DNA of 64,000 nucleotides from Pseudomonas asuensis (GCF_014646755.1 NZ_BMNW01000003.1:513352-577351); one strand, 5' to 3'; positions 53,120 through 63,092 are shown, numbered from the stretch's first letter. Notes: generated by a model from the sequence alone, not told the origin. A program made the numbers and translations.

Positions 53120-54090
53120 TGCTTGACCCTGATCGTGGCTATGACCTGATAGGCGATATTCACGGCTGTGCTCACGTGCTTGAACGTTTGCTGGATCAAA
53201 TGGGGTATCGCCAACACAAGGGTGTCTGGCAACACCCGCGAAGAATGGCTCTTTTTTTAGGAGATATTCTTGATCGCGGACCTCATGTCCGAGAGTCGCT
53301 GCACTGCATTCATGACATGGTAGAGGCAGGCCATGCCATGTGCCTGCTGGGTAATCATGAGATCAATGCTTTGAGCTGGCATACACCAGCGCCACCGGAA
53401 AGCCGTAAACGCTATGTTCGTGAGCATACATCTCGTTACGAGCAGGTTATCCAGACGACTTTGGGGCAGTTTGATCATCATTCTGGAGAATGGGATGATT
53501 TTCTGAAGTGGCTGTATGAATTGCCTTTGTATATTGATGCAGGGCGCTTCAGGTTGGTACATGCCTATTGGGATTCACCCTTGATCGCCGCTATCAATGA
53601 GGTTTATCCAGAAGGGTACATCGATGAGCAATTCATTCAACAGTCGGCTATCCCTGGGAGCCTGGCAAATCGTGCCTGCTCACGGTTGCTTAATGGGGTT
53701 TCCTTGCCGCTGCCTAACGGGATGCAGATGACGGGTCGGGATGGGTTTACGCGTGGTCGATTCCGTACCAAATTCTGGGAGGAAGATCCGCAGACGTATG
53801 GTGATGTGGTGTTTCAACCTGATGGTCTGCCAGATGACATAGCCTGCGAGCGACTTAGTGAGGCTGAGAAGTCCAGCCTGATGTGTTACGGCATTGATGA
53901 GCCACTGTTATTTATTGGCCACTACTGGCTGGAGGGCCACCCCGAACCGATACGGCCTAATCTGGCCTGTCTGGATTACAGTGCTGTGAAGAATGGAAAG
54001 CTGGTGGCATATCGCCTGGATCAGGAAACTCAGCTGGATCCACAGAAGTTTGTATGGATCGATGTACCGGCACTGGGAGGTGCAACATGA
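53119..54090 (+). CDS. Calcineurin-like metallophosphoesterase
   Basis: This 323-residue protein has the metal-binding motif series of serine/threonine-type phosphoesterases: YDLIGDIHGCAHVLERL (GDxH), LFLGDILDRGPHV (GDxxDRG) and LLGNHEINALSWH (GNHE). LFIGHYWLEGHPEPIR supplies the later GH metal ligand. It could be a protein phosphatase or a nucleotide phosphatase. The location in a nadK-rhomboid unit does not settle the substrate. The ATG at 53119 shares its A with the nadK stop; a TTG one codon earlier is less likely. Confidence 0.88.
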   Translation: MLDPDRGYDLIGDIHGCAHVLERLLDQMGYRQHKGVWQHPRRMALFLGDILDRGPHVRESLHCIHDMVEAGHAMCLLGNHEINALSWHTPAPPESRKRYVREHTSRYEQVIQTTLGQFDHHSGEWDDFLKWLYELPLYIDAGRFRLVHAYWDSPLIAAINEVYPEGYIDEQFIQQSAIPGSLANRACSRLLNGVSLPLPNGMQMTGRDGFTRGRFRTKFWEEDPQTYGDVVFQPDGLPDDIACERLSEAEKSSLMCYGIDEPLLFIGHYWLEGHPEPIRPNLACLDYSAVKNGKLVAYRLDQETQLDPQKFVWIDVPALGGAT

Positions 54091-54950
54091 ATGCTCAGCC
54101 TGCCCTGCGTGTGGGGCTTGAGACAGATCTGCTGGGATTTACGCAGTTACTCCGGCGCTTGCACATTCCTCATCGAGTCACCGAGGAGCGTGATGCACAG
54201 GTTGTGTGGGTAACCGATTCGGGCCTGGTGGATGAGGTACGTAATCTTTACGCCCGTTATCCGCAGGGCGATACAGTTGGTGAGGTCATTGCGGCTCGCC
54301 CCTCGGTAACCGGGCCTGGCTTCAAAGCGCAGCTGCAAGCAAGCCCCGTCACTGCAAGTGTCTTGCTCATTACAATGGTAGTCGCTGCAATCACGCTGCT
54401 GGGTGACCGCTATGAGGCCGTACGCTGGCTGACTTTTCTGGACTTTCGGCTTTACGACAGTTACATCGAGTTTTACCCCATCGCCTATACCATCGAGCAG
54501 AGCCAGTGGTGGCGATTCGTATCGCCAATGTTTTTGCATTTTGGTGTGCTGCATCTGGCCATGAACTCCTTGTGGTACTGGGAGTTGGGGCGACGTATCG
54601 AGTTTCGCCAAAAGGGTGTGATGCTGCTGGCGTTAACGATACTGTTCTCGTTAGCCGCTAACCTTGTCCAGTATTGGTGGAGCGGTCCGGCTCTGTTTGG
54701 CGGATTGTCCGGTGTGCTTTATGGCTTGCTTGGCCATTGTTGGCTGTTTCAGCTGTTAGCACCTACACCTGCGTATCGGATGCCTAAAGGCGTTGTCATC
54801 ATGATGCTCGCCTGGCTGGGAATCTGTCTGACCGGTGCCATCGATATCCTCGGCTTTGGCGCCATTGCCAATGGTGCTCATGTAGGCGGGCTGCTGGCTG
54901 GCTGTATGACAGGCATTGTAGGCGGTCTGATTGCCAGGGCACGTCGTTAA
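54087..54950 (+). CDS. Rhomboid-family intramembrane serine protease
   Basis: This 287-residue inner-membrane protease has a soluble N-terminal domain (about 1-90, with LLRRLHIPHRVTEERDAQVVW, the GlpG-like cytoplasmic fold) and six membrane helices. Rhomboid signatures are WRFVSPMFLHFGVLHLAMNS, the catalytic Ser in FGGLSGVLYGLLGH (GxSG) and the catalytic His in GAHVGGLLAG. Its ATG overlaps the phosphoesterase stop (ATGA). It is GlpG-like, with no glp genes nearby. The natural substrate is unknown. Confidence 0.92.
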   Translation: MNAQPALRVGLETDLLGFTQLLRRLHIPHRVTEERDAQVVWVTDSGLVDEVRNLYARYPQGDTVGEVIAARPSVTGPGFKAQLQASPVTASVLLITMVVAAITLLGDRYEAVRWLTFLDFRLYDSYIEFYPIAYTIEQSQWWRFVSPMFLHFGVLHLAMNSLWYWELGRRIEFRQKGVMLLALTILFSLAANLVQYWWSGPALFGGLSGVLYGLLGHCWLFQLLAPTPAYRMPKGVVIMMLAWLGICLTGAIDILGFGAIANGAHVGGLLAGCMTGIVGGLIARARR

Positions 54951-55025
54951 CGTATAGGAATGCCTGTCCGCCGTTCCGCGGGTGAGGTTGCAAGGCTACA
55001 CTATGCTGCTGAAAAGGAGCCTTAG

Positions 55026-55937
55026 ATGACTGAATCCCGTTTGCGCACTCTTCGTGACTATATCCGTTGGGCTGTGAGCCGTTTCCATGCCGAAGGGCTT
55101 TATTTTGGCCATGGCACCGACAATGCGTGGGACGAAGCCAGACAGTTGGTGCTGGGAGCACTGCATCTGCCATGGGAAATATCCGACAGCTATCTGGATT
55201 GCCGACTTGAGGATGATGAGCGCTACGCTTTGAGCGTTATGCTTCACCGGCGTATTGAAGAGCGTATTCCTGCAGCCTATCTGCTAGGCGAGGCGTGGTT
55301 CTGCGGGTTGCCGTTTGTGGTTGATGAGCGTGTTCTGGTGCCCCGTTCGCCGATTGCCGAATTAATCGATACTCGTTTTGCGCCCTGGCTACCCCACGAA
55401 CCCGCACGTATCCTGGACCTTTGCACCGGATCGGGATGTATTGGAATTGCCTGTGCCTATGCTTTCCCTAAGGCCGAAGTAGCACTCGCGGACCTCTCTT
55501 ATGAGGCGCTGGAAGTGGCTTGGCAGAACATCGAGCGTCACAATCTTGAGGATCGGGTTTATACGGTGCAGGGGGATGGGTTCGCTGGGCTGCCAGGGCA
55601 GCGTTTCGACCTGATTGTTTCCAATCCCCCTTACGTGGATGCAGAAGACTTTGCCGATATGCCGGCCGAGTATCACCACGAGCCGGAAATGGGGCTTGCC
55701 TGTGGTTCAGATGGGCTGGATCTGGTACGCAGGATGTTGGCCGAGGCCGCGGATCATCTCACCGAAACGGGTTTGTTGATCGTTGAAGTGGGTAATAGTC
55801 AGGTCCATGTTGAGGAGCTCTACCCTGAGGTGGATTTCACATGGCTTGAGTTTGAGCAGGGAGGTCATGGTGTGTTCTTACTCGCCGCCAAGCAATGTCG
55901 CGAGCATCAGGCACTGTTTCAAAGCCGCCTCAAGTAG
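55026..55937 (+). CDS. prmB: Ribosomal protein L3 N5-glutamine methyltransferase
   Basis: This 303-residue SAM enzyme methylates a glutamine of ribosomal protein L3. The N-terminal helical part begins [20 protein letters not shown]. The catalytic domain has [31 protein letters not shown], motif [17 protein letters not shown] and the Gln-binding NPPY motif [11 protein letters not shown]. The PRSPIAELI segment and N-terminus favour PrmB over PrmC. AAGGAG precedes the ATG. Confidence 0.94.
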   Translation: MTESRLRTLRDYIRWAVSRFHAEGLYFGHGTDNAWDEARQLVLGALHLPWEISDSYLDCRLEDDERYALSVMLHRRIEERIPAAYLLGEAWFCGLPFVVDERVLVPRSPIAELIDTRFAPWLPHEPARILDLCTGSGCIGIACAYAFPKAEVALADLSYEALEVAWQNIERHNLEDRVYTVQGDGFAGLPGQRFDLIVSNPPYVDAEDFADMPAEYHHEPEMGLACGSDGLDLVRRMLAEAADHLTETGLLIVEVGNSQVHVEELYPEVDFTWLEFEQGGHGVFLLAAKQCREHQALFQSRLK

Positions 55938-55954
55938 ACGGCCTTGAGTGATGC

Positions 55955-57064
55955 TTAGGCCGCCTGCGTCTTTTCGACCAGGCGTTCTAAAAACATCAGA
56001 AGAGCGACTTCTTCCTCCCGTAATCCCTTGCGTTTGCGTGGCTTAGGTAGCGAGCCCAGTTCTCCGGCTATAAAAGCATCCATTACGCCTGGGTGGATAT
56101 AGCACTTGCGGCATACTGCAGGTGTATTACCCAGCGTACTGGACACGCTCTTGACCATCTCCTGTAGATGCTTTTTGGCTTCGGTCTGGGTCTCGTAACG
56201 CAGTGACTTGAGCGTGGATAGCGCCAAGGCACTGCCTGCCCAAGTACGGTAATCCTTTGCTGTAAAGTCAGCTCCGCTGAGTTCGTGCAGATAGGCATTT
56301 ACATCTGATGAGGTGACAGTATGCCGCTCGCCATCATCGTCCAGATATTGAAAAAGATGTTGGCCGGGCAATTCAAGGCAGCGTTTAACGGTGCGCGCAA
56401 GTTTTGGATCGGTCAACTTGATATTGTGTTCGACGCCGCTCTTGCCACGGAAGTGAAAGCGAATTGTATTGCCAGTGACATCGGCATGGCGGTTACGCAA
56501 TGTGGTCAGCCCGTATGACTTGTTACTTTTGGCATACTGCTGATTACCTACCCGGATCAAGGTGGCATCTAGCAAGCTGATAACGGTTGCCATTACCTTT
56601 TCCCGGCTAAGCTTGCGTTGAGCCAAGTGCTCTTCGATTCGCTTACGCAGCTTGGGCAGAGCATTGCCGAACTCCAGCATACGTTCGTATTTGTCAGTAT
56701 CTCGGATTTCACGCCAGCGTGGGTGATAGCGATACTGTTTGCGGCCGCGGGCATCCCGGCCTGTAGCCTGTAAATGTCCGCAGGGGTCTGCACAGATCCA
56801 TACATCCGTATAGGCCGGTGGAATGGCTAGTTTATTGATACGGTCGATTTCAGCCTGATCTCGAATGCGCTCGCCCTGAGGGTCCAGATAAACGAATTTA
56901 CCTCGTAGCTTTTTACGCCGAAGGCCTGGCTGCGTGTCGTCTACATAGTGAAGATCCGGGGGTAGCGGAGGACACAGGACTGTACCTGTATCGTCATGCT
57001 CGTTTTTAGGCGCGGGTAACGTACCTTCAGCGGTTGGCGGAATAAATGAGGCACTCTCTGACAT
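55955..57064 (-). CDS. DNA topoisomerase IB (poxvirus/eukaryote type)
   Basis: This 369-residue enzyme relaxes both supercoil signs without ATP, via a 3'-phosphotyrosine link. An N-terminal domain (about 30-100, LHYVDDTQPGLRRKKLRGK, then AYTDVWIC) precedes the catalytic domain. The latter has LIRVGNQQYAKSNKSYGLTTLRN (first Arg and active-site loop), FHFRGKSGVEH (Lys), KDYRTWAGSALAL (Arg) and the nucleophile Tyr in CRKCYIHPGVMDAF. All catalytic residues seem present. Bacterial TopIB genes are scattered and often acquired, but this one lies in ordinary-looking DNA. It is convergent with prmB, 17 bases apart. Confidence 0.92.
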   Translation of the reverse strand: MSESASFIPPTAEGTLPAPKNEHDDTGTVLCPPLPPDLHYVDDTQPGLRRKKLRGKFVYLDPQGERIRDQAEIDRINKLAIPPAYTDVWICADPCGHLQATGRDARGRKQYRYHPRWREIRDTDKYERMLEFGNALPKLRKRIEEHLAQRKLSREKVMATVISLLDATLIRVGNQQYAKSNKSYGLTTLRNRHADVTGNTIRFHFRGKSGVEHNIKLTDPKLARTVKRCLELPGQHLFQYLDDDGERHTVTSSDVNAYLHELSGADFTAKDYRTWAGSALALSTLKSLRYETQTEAKKHLQEMVKSVSSTLGNTPAVCRKCYIHPGVMDAFIAGELGSLPKPRKRKGLREEEVALLMFLERLVEKTQAA

Positions 57065-57126
57065 GAAAACACCGGCTATGGACTGCTTTCTATGAAGACC
57101 GCATGGCCAGTAGCCGGTTCGTCGTT

Positions 57127-58209
57127 CTAGACGAGAGGCAATACGCGATCCTTTAGCTGACCACTTTCTGCAAGCTCTAAAAACTCATCACCCAGCCGTT
57201 GGCTTTCTGCCATAGCTCTATGCCAGTGGCGCTGACGTGTGGCCGGATCAGCTGCGTAACGGGTGAAATCCTTGCGATCAGGTAGTTTTCGATTAGGAAG
57301 CCGTTCAAGGTAAGACCTGGAAGGGGCTATCAGCACGACATTTCGCAAATTATAGGCATTGGCCTTGCGCCAGAAGACGCCTTTATCAAACCAGCCGGGA
57401 ATGACGCGTTCGATAAAATGCGGATAGAGGACAATGTCATTGCCTCTATAGGGAAGATCCAAGTGATAGTCGAGCAATCCGCCGTCACGGTAAGTGCCAG
57501 AAGCAAAACCAGGGATATCCCTTACCCCCTCCATGACGAGTGGAATAGAGCCTGAAGCCAATAGAGATTGGCGAAGGTTGTCAGGTCGGAGCGCATGGTA
57601 CTGCGTAGGAAAATCGTTCAAGTCATCTAGAGGCGGTTTCTGGCGCAGGTCATGCGCCACGATGCGACTAAAATGCCGAATCAGGCGAGACCGCGCAATG
57701 AGGTTATCGCGGATTACGGCGCCGAGGCCGAGGCTTAATGTTCGGCGCTGATCACTGGCCAGTGTACCCAGGGCCTGAACGATCATGATGTTCAGGCGAT
57801 AGCTTGGGGCCGTCAGGATGGCTTCGTCACGGCCTTTCAGTAGCTCATCCAGCATGGACTCGCAAATCTGACTGATTTGCCCGATTGCGATTCCTTTAGG
57901 GAAATTCAGCCCAGTATAGAGCTCCCCCAACTGGCGTAATGACTTGGCTGGGTCGGGCATGCAGATACAGGCGGAGCGCCAGGCACCAATAGAGGCGCCG
58001 ATGAGCGCACGCACACGAGGTGAACGAGGCAGCCATTCACCAAAGAGTGCAATATCCAACCCTTGCAGGCCTAATGCCTTTGGACCTCCGGCAGCTCCTG
58101 GAATGATGCCCACATCCGCAGGGGAGAGTCCTTGCTTGCGAATATGCGCCAGTGCTTGTGCGCCTGCGCGAATAACAAGGGAGGAGGATTTAATATGAAT
58201 AGCTGTCAT
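57127..58209 (-). CDS. Patatin-like phospholipase family protein
   Basis: This 360-residue protein has the patatin lipase dyad: the nucleophile Ser in ALIGASIGAWRS (GxSxG) and the Asp in YRDGGLLDYHLDLPY (DGG). A glycine-rich oxyanion stretch (GIIPGAAGGPKALGLQGLD) lies at 25-43. The ATG at 58209 was chosen because GGAG lies upstream; the frame extends further but without support. There is no signal peptide. It probably acts as an acyl hydrolase on lipids; the natural substrate is unknown. Confidence 0.85.
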   Translation of the reverse strand: MTAIHIKSSSLVIRAGAQALAHIRKQGLSPADVGIIPGAAGGPKALGLQGLDIALFGEWLPRSPRVRALIGASIGAWRSACICMPDPAKSLRQLGELYTGLNFPKGIAIGQISQICESMLDELLKGRDEAILTAPSYRLNIMIVQALGTLASDQRRTLSLGLGAVIRDNLIARSRLIRHFSRIVAHDLRQKPPLDDLNDFPTQYHALRPDNLRQSLLASGSIPLVMEGVRDIPGFASGTYRDGGLLDYHLDLPYRGNDIVLYPHFIERVIPGWFDKGVFWRKANAYNLRNVVLIAPSRSYLERLPNRKLPDRKDFTRYAADPATRQRHWHRAMAESQRLGDEFLELAESGQLKDRVLPLV

Positions 58210-58383
58210 GAGGGCTCCGTGTAGACAGCCAGTATACAAATGCGCCACGCCTATGCGAGCAGGGAATGGCATCGACTGTGGAAGACACATCTGCCTGTTG
58301 TGTAGTTCCAATATGAGATTAAGGCTGAATTAAGCCTGGCTCGTTAAGGTGAACTCATCTGGATAACTGATGAGGAGAAACAT

Positions 58384-58692
58384 ATGAAAGTACTGACTGC
58401 TGTAATCGCCGCCGCTACCTTGACGGCCATGACTGGCTTGGCTCAAGCCCGCGACCTGGGGCCTGATGAGGCAGTCAAGCTCCGCGACGCAGGTACCATC
58501 AAGTCCTTCGACGTATTGAATCAGGCGGCTATCGCTAAGCATCCTGGCTCGACAACGCACGACACTGAGCTGGAAGAAGAATATGGCCGCTATATCTATC
58601 AGGTTGAGCTGCGTGACCAGAAAGGTGTGACATGGGATCTGGAACTCGATGCTACAACAGGCGAAGTGCTCAAGGATGTACAAGACGATTGA
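58384..58692 (+). CDS. PepSY-domain periplasmic protein, first copy
   Basis: This 102-residue exported protein has a signal peptide (MKVLTAVIAAATLTAMTGLAQA, cleavage after AQA) followed by a single PepSY unit (about 24-102: DLGPDEAVKLRDAG, EEEYGRYIYQVELRD and WDLELDATTGEVLKD). PepSY domains often act as periplasmic sensors or inhibitors. A paralogue, a response regulator and a histidine kinase follow with overlapping ends, so it is most likely an accessory part of that two-component system. GAGGAG lies upstream. Confidence 0.88.
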   Translation: MKVLTAVIAAATLTAMTGLAQARDLGPDEAVKLRDAGTIKSFDVLNQAAIAKHPGSTTHDTELEEEYGRYIYQVELRDQKGVTWDLELDATTGEVLKDVQDD

Positions 58693-59006
58693 GGTTGAGT
58701 GGCCGCTTCGTAAAAGGCCTGCTGGCGCTGACCTTGTTGTCCGCCAGCGGGCTTTCGAGCGCGCGTGATCTCGACCAGGACGAGGCGCTGCGGCTTCGTC
58801 AGGAGGGAAAGATTCGACCGCTGGAGCAGCTTATCAGTCAAGCCTATGCCCGTTATCCAAAGGCAACGCTACTGGAGGCAGAGCTTGAGGAAGAGGATGG
58901 CGTTTATGTTTATGAAATTGAGCTGTTGGTAGATAAGGGTGTTGTACGCGAGCTAGAGATTAGCGCTACCGATGGTACGATTTTGAAGGATGAGGTAGAC
59001 GACTGA
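58689..59006 (+). CDS. PepSY-domain periplasmic protein, second copy
   Basis: This 105-residue paralogue of the preceding gene shares [18 protein letters not shown] (compare ARDLGPDEAVKLRDAGTI) and ends [17 protein letters not shown] signal peptide ([21 protein letters not shown]) is clear, but no ATG exists at the right place. TTG at 58689, overlapping the previous stop, is the best start; TTG at 58695 is possible. A frame continuing upstream into the first gene is spurious. Tandem duplication of the PepSY gene is evident from shared order and ends. Confidence 0.8.
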   Translation: MRLSGRFVKGLLALTLLSASGLSSARDLDQDEALRLRQEGKIRPLEQLISQAYARYPKATLLEAELEEEDGVYVYEIELLVDKGVVRELEISATDGTILKDEVDD

Positions 59007-59671
59007 TGCGTCTGTTATTAGTGGAAGATAGCGTTCCCTTGGCGGACGAGTTGATGGCCAGCCTGACACGGCAAGGCTACGCTGTGGATTGGCTGGCTGA
59101 TGGCCGTGATGCTGCTTATCAAGGGGCGGTTGAACCGTACGACCTTATCGTGCTTGATCTGGGCCTTCCAGGCCGCTCGGGGCTGGATGTGCTTAAGGAG
59201 TGGCGTGCTCAAGGGCTTTCCACCCCAGTATTGATTCTGACGGCGCGCAGTGGATGGGCTGAGCGTATTGATGGCCTCAAGGCCGGCGCAGACGACTATC
59301 TCACCAAGCCGTTTCATCCAGAGGAGCTTTCCCTGCGTATCCAAGGGCTATTGCGGCGTGCTCGGGGGCTGGTGAATCAGCCTACTTTACAGGCAGCCGG
59401 CCTTAGCCTGGATGAGTCAAGACAATGCGTTAGTCGTGGCAACGAAAGCATTGAGCTGACCTCGGCAGAGTTCAGGCTGCTGCGTTACTTTATGCTGCAT
59501 GCAGGGCAAATCCTGTCCAAAGGACACTTGGGAGAGCATCTTTACGATGGTGAAAGCGAGCGGGACTCCAACGTGATTGAGGTACATGTAAATCATCTCA
59601 GGCGTAAGCTGGGGCGAGACATTATCGAGACGCGGCGAGGGCAGGGTTACCGCTTTGGAACTTCAGCATGA
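59006..59671 (+). CDS. OmpR-family response regulator
   Basis: This 221-residue regulator has a receiver domain (1-115) with the acidic pocket near E8-D9, the phosphorylated Asp in [12 protein letters not shown] (about residue 51), Thr in LILTARSGW and Lys in [13 protein letters not shown] winged-helix DNA-binding domain follows (125-221: [17 protein letters not shown], then [14 protein letters not shown]). It is PhoP/QseB/PmrA-like. From gene order it may match CprR of P. aeruginosa, which responds to antimicrobial peptides, but that is recall only. Overlaps (TGATG, ATGA) couple it to both neighbours. Confidence 0.9.
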   Translation: MRLLLVEDSVPLADELMASLTRQGYAVDWLADGRDAAYQGAVEPYDLIVLDLGLPGRSGLDVLKEWRAQGLSTPVLILTARSGWAERIDGLKAGADDYLTKPFHPEELSLRIQGLLRRARGLVNQPTLQAAGLSLDESRQCVSRGNESIELTSAEFRLLRYFMLHAGQILSKGHLGEHLYDGESERDSNVIEVHVNHLRRKLGRDIIETRRGQGYRFGTSA

Positions 59672-60993
59672 GGTCTATCCAGCAGCGGCTAGGCATTGGG
59701 TTGGCCGCCGCGCTGTTAGTGTGTGGATTGCTGCTGATACTGGGCGCACGCTGGTTAGTCGATAATGCGCTAAGAGACTATCTGGGAAGTGGGCTTCAGA
59801 CAGAAAGCGAAAATCTGTTGGTTGCTGTTGTGCGTGGGGCAAATGGCCTGCAACTGGATGAGCAACGTCTTAATCCTGCCTATCAGCGTCCTTTTTCCGG
59901 TCGTTACTTCGAAATCGATGCAGGAGAGCCTCGTTGGCGCTCCCGGTCATTATGGGATCATGTGCTTGAAAGGCCTACTCATGTAGGGCTGACCAGACAT
60001 CTCATCAATGGCCCTGGAGATCAACAGCTCCTGGTCTATCGTGCGGATTATCAGCGGTGGGGGCAAAAGCTCAGCATTGTCGTTGCCCAGGACTATAACC
60101 CACTCCTGACCAGTTTTAGCCGAATGTTACGCCTAGGCGCTGGCATCGGCTTGGTTGCACTGATGGCTATTCTTTTCCTGCAACGGATTACGGTACGGCG
60201 TGCGCTAAAACCACTTGAGCGGGTCCGACATCAAATCGCTCAGCTACAACAGGGCCAGCGCAGCCAGCTGGATGCACATGTGCCCCAAGAGCTTGAGCTG
60301 TTGGTAGAACAGATCAACCATTTGCTGAGTCATACCGAGGACAACCTCAAGCGTGCCCGTCATGGTATTGGCAACCTCGGTCATGCCTTGAAAACGCCCC
60401 TGGCCGTGCTGATCAGTGTGGCGGAGCGCCAAGAGTTGAAAGCGCATCCTGAGCTGCAAAACACATTGCGCGATCAGCTTGAGCAGATCCAGCAGCGTCT
60501 TGAAAGGGAGCTGCGTAGGGCTCGTTTGGCGGGCGATCAGCTTCCGGGCGTGTATCTGGACTGCGAAGCCGAACTACCCTCATTGTGTACGATGCTCAAG
60601 CAGATCCATGGCCGCGAACTGACAATCTCCTATCATTTTGCTCCCGGGCTGAAGCTGCCTTGGGACCGTGAAGACCTGCTTGAGCTACTGGGTACGCTGC
60701 TGGATAACGCCTGCAAATGGGCGGACAATCAAGTAGAGCTAACTGTTTTGAAAAAGAAGGCATGCTATGAAGTCAGTATCGACGATGACGGGCCGGGCAT
60801 TGCACCTGAATTAAGACGAGATATTCTCGAACGGGGAGCGCGCTTGGATGAAGGCGTTACTGGGCATGGCTTGGGCTTGGGTATCGCTCGCGATATTGTG
60901 GACAATTGCGGTGGAGCGCTCAGCTTGGAAAACAGCCCTATGGGGGGATTGAAGGTAGTGATCCGCTTGCCTCTTAGGGCGTCCAGTCAGTGA
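59668..60993 (+). CDS. Sensor histidine kinase paired with the response regulator
   Basis: This 441-residue membrane kinase has two transmembrane helices (about 8-28 and 155-175) flanking a periplasmic sensor of about 120 residues. A HAMP-like region follows, then the H-box [20 protein letters not shown] with the phosphorylated His, and the ATPase core with N-box [22 protein letters not shown] and [18 protein letters not shown]. It resembles the PhoQ/CprS class. The two PepSY proteins encoded just upstream may modulate its periplasmic domain. Confidence 0.9.
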   Translation: MRSIQQRLGIGLAAALLVCGLLLILGARWLVDNALRDYLGSGLQTESENLLVAVVRGANGLQLDEQRLNPAYQRPFSGRYFEIDAGEPRWRSRSLWDHVLERPTHVGLTRHLINGPGDQQLLVYRADYQRWGQKLSIVVAQDYNPLLTSFSRMLRLGAGIGLVALMAILFLQRITVRRALKPLERVRHQIAQLQQGQRSQLDAHVPQELELLVEQINHLLSHTEDNLKRARHGIGNLGHALKTPLAVLISVAERQELKAHPELQNTLRDQLEQIQQRLERELRRARLAGDQLPGVYLDCEAELPSLCTMLKQIHGRELTISYHFAPGLKLPWDREDLLELLGTLLDNACKWADNQVELTVLKKKACYEVSIDDDGPGIAPELRRDILERGARLDEGVTGHGLGLGIARDIVDNCGGALSLENSPMGGLKVVIRLPLRASSQ

Positions 60994-61086
60994 TTGAATA
61001 CCATTGATAGAAAGCTACCAGTTTTTCTTCATTCCGCTTCGCGTGGCCGAAAACCTTCTTAAATAACAACTTAAGAGGTCTCAGTC

Positions 61087-61861
61087 ATGAGTTTAAAAGC
61101 CAAGGTGCTCATGCCTGCGCTTCTATCTGCCGTGATTACTATCCTGATCATCAGCGATATTTCTTATGTCATATTGAGCCACAAAGCCGAGCTGGACATA
61201 CAGACAATGCGCGATCGCTTGATGGAGCAAAGCAACGTAACCCTGAATAACTACGTACAGGTTGCGCTGACAGCCGTTAAATCGTATCTACGATGCTTCG
61301 GCTGATGGCGATCAGGCAGCCCGTGCTGAGGCCATCAGGTTCTTGTCTAATATCACCTATGGCAAGGACGGATATATGTTTGGTTATGATTCCAATGTGG
61401 TTCGCCTCTTCAAAGGCAGCGGCCCAGACGGCATAGGCAAAAGCTTTCGCGATAACAGGATCCCAACGGGGTTTATCTGACCAAGAGCTGGTTCGCGTAG
61501 GTAGGGAGGGCACTCATTTAATGTGCTTGATGTCATTCGCTCCATTGCTGAGCAGACCAATCTGCTCGCTCTAAACGCTGCTACCGAGGCGGCCCGTGCC
61601 GGTGAGGCCGGTCGTGGTTTTGCCGTCGCTGGAGGCTTCGCTCGAAACCATAAGCCATCTGATTAGTACCATTAATGCCTTGATCGCCAGCGCGGCCGAA
61701 AAGTAGACGGCGGTTCTGAAGAGATCAACCGCAGCGTTCACGAGATTGCTGGCGCTGTCGAAAGCATGACAACAGGTTTTGAGCAGAGCGCCGCTACGAC
61801 CCAGGGATTGGTGTCTCTTGGGGACCGCCTACACGGGCTGGTCAAGCAATTCCGCGTTTAA
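61087..61861 (+). pseudogene. Degraded methyl-accepting chemotaxis protein gene
   Basis: The start is intact for 72 codons (MSLKAKVLMPALLSAVITIL, the first membrane helix) and stops at 61305. In the next frame a Cache-type sensor continues (YDASADGDQAARAEAIRFLS, GKDGYMFGYDSNVVRLFKG), with two more frameshifts around 61450-61490 (RDPNGVYLTK, then [11 protein letters not shown]). The second helix, HAMP and most of the signalling domain are deleted. The hairpin tip [20 protein letters not shown], then EAGRGFAVA, appears at about 61550-61628. After further damage the end VESMTTGFEQSAATTQGL ... LVKQFRV closes at 61861. Confidence 0.88.
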
Positions 61862-61970
61862 ATCAATCATCCTGAAGGCTCTGATTAGGGCCCTCAGGAA
61901 CAAGTTCGTGGTTTTCAGTGTTCTAACCCAAAGCGGCGTTTGTTGCTCTTGAACTGAACTTGGAACCCTG

Positions 61971-63029
61971 ATGAAAAGCACGCGACTTGAAAACAGAACG
62001 TTTATTCTTCTCCTGATTTTTGTCTCGATCGCATTTGCCTGGATTCTGCTGCCTTACTATGGCGCAGTCTTTTGGGGTGCGATTTTGGCGATTATTTTCG
62101 CCCCTATGCAGCGCTGGTTTCTTAAGCGCTACAACAACCGTAAAAATCTTGCGGCGTTAAGCAGCTTGGGCGTATGCCTGCTTATTGTCATTTTGCCAGT
62201 CACTGTAATCAGTATATCCCTTGCTCAGGAAGGCAGTGCGCTATATCAAAGGGTCAACAGCGGGCAGCTTAACTTTGGCGAATACTTTCAGCATATGTGG
62301 CAGTCGCTACCAAACGGCATTAAAAGCATATTGCATAGATTTGATATTACCGATCCAGAAAGTATTCGTGAGCGCCTGACGCAAAGCGTTGCCCAGGGTA
62401 GTCAGGCATTGGCAAGCAGAGCCTTGTTGGTAGGGCAGGGAACGTTCCAGTTGGTCATCAGCTTTGGCATCATGCTGTACCTTCTGTTTTTCCTGCTTCG
62501 TGATGGGCAATACCTTGTCGGTTTGATCCGCAAGGCCATCCCGTTGAGTGAGATCCACAAGCGCAGTCTGCTGCGCAAGTTCACTGCTGTTATCCGCGCC
62601 ACGGTAAAGGGCAACATTATTGTGGCAATTGTTCAAGGCGCTTTGGGTGGGTTTATCCTTGGTGTACTAGGCGTTGAGGCTGCGGTTCTCTGGGGTGTAG
62701 TAATGGCGTTCCTGTCCTTGCTGCCTGCGGTAGGGGCTGGATTGATCTGGGGGCCGGTGGCTGCTTATTTCCTGTTAACCGGTTCGGTATGGCAGGGAGT
62801 TGTGTTGATTTTATTCGGGGTGATCGTTATTGGTCTGGTCGATAACATCCTTCGCCCTATCCTGGTAGGCAAGGACACCAAGCTGCCCGACTATGCGGTA
62901 CTGATCTCTACCTTGGGAGGAATGTCACTGTTTGGCCTCAACGGGTTTGTTATCGGTCCGCTGGTGGCTGCACTCTTCATGTCGGTGTGGGACCTCTTCA
63001 TGCACCGTGAAGAGGAACAAAGTTCGTAG
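61971..63029 (+). CDS. AI-2E (PerM) family transporter
   Basis: This 352-residue inner-membrane protein has seven to eight hydrophobic helices in the AI-2E_transport (PF01594) layout. The N-terminal hairpin is FAWILLPYYGAVFWGAILAI and FAPMQRWFLKRYNNRKNLAA. A soluble middle region follows (80-150), then FLLRDGQYLVGLIRKAIPLS and the C-terminal FLSLLPAVGAGLIWGPVAAY and VDNILRPILVGKDTKLPDY. Some relatives export autoinducer-2 or act as ion antiporters, so the substrate here is unknown. It stands alone between a pseudogene and a repeat region. Confidence 0.88.
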   Translation: MKSTRLENRTFILLLIFVSIAFAWILLPYYGAVFWGAILAIIFAPMQRWFLKRYNNRKNLAALSSLGVCLLIVILPVTVISISLAQEGSALYQRVNSGQLNFGEYFQHMWQSLPNGIKSILHRFDITDPESIRERLTQSVAQGSQALASRALLVGQGTFQLVISFGIMLYLLFFLLRDGQYLVGLIRKAIPLSEIHKRSLLRKFTAVIRATVKGNIIVAIVQGALGGFILGVLGVEAAVLWGVVMAFLSLLPAVGAGLIWGPVAAYFLLTGSVWQGVVLILFGVIVIGLVDNILRPILVGKDTKLPDYAVLISTLGGMSLFGLNGFVIGPLVAALFMSVWDLFMHREEEQSS

Positions 63030-63037
63030 GCAATAAA

Positions 63038-63092
63038 AAAGCCCCATCAATGAACTGACCCCCGAAAGTTGGACATCAGAAGTGGGCTTTAA
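63038..63092 (+). repeat. IS3-family-like terminal sequence inside a split inverted repeat
   Basis: AAAAAAGCCCC (from 63038) and GGGCTTTAAA (to 63092) could form the arms of a terminator for the permease gene. The sequence between begins TGAACTGACCCCCGAAAGTT (63051), which resembles the terminal inverted repeats of IS150-group IS3 elements. No transposase and no second end are visible, so this would be a solo remnant. Identification is from memory of the end pattern. Confidence 0.35.

Noticed and set aside
55939..55962. Short inverted repeat between prmB and topoisomerase IB
   Set aside because: Six-bp stem without T-run overlapping coding sequence; not convincing as a terminator.
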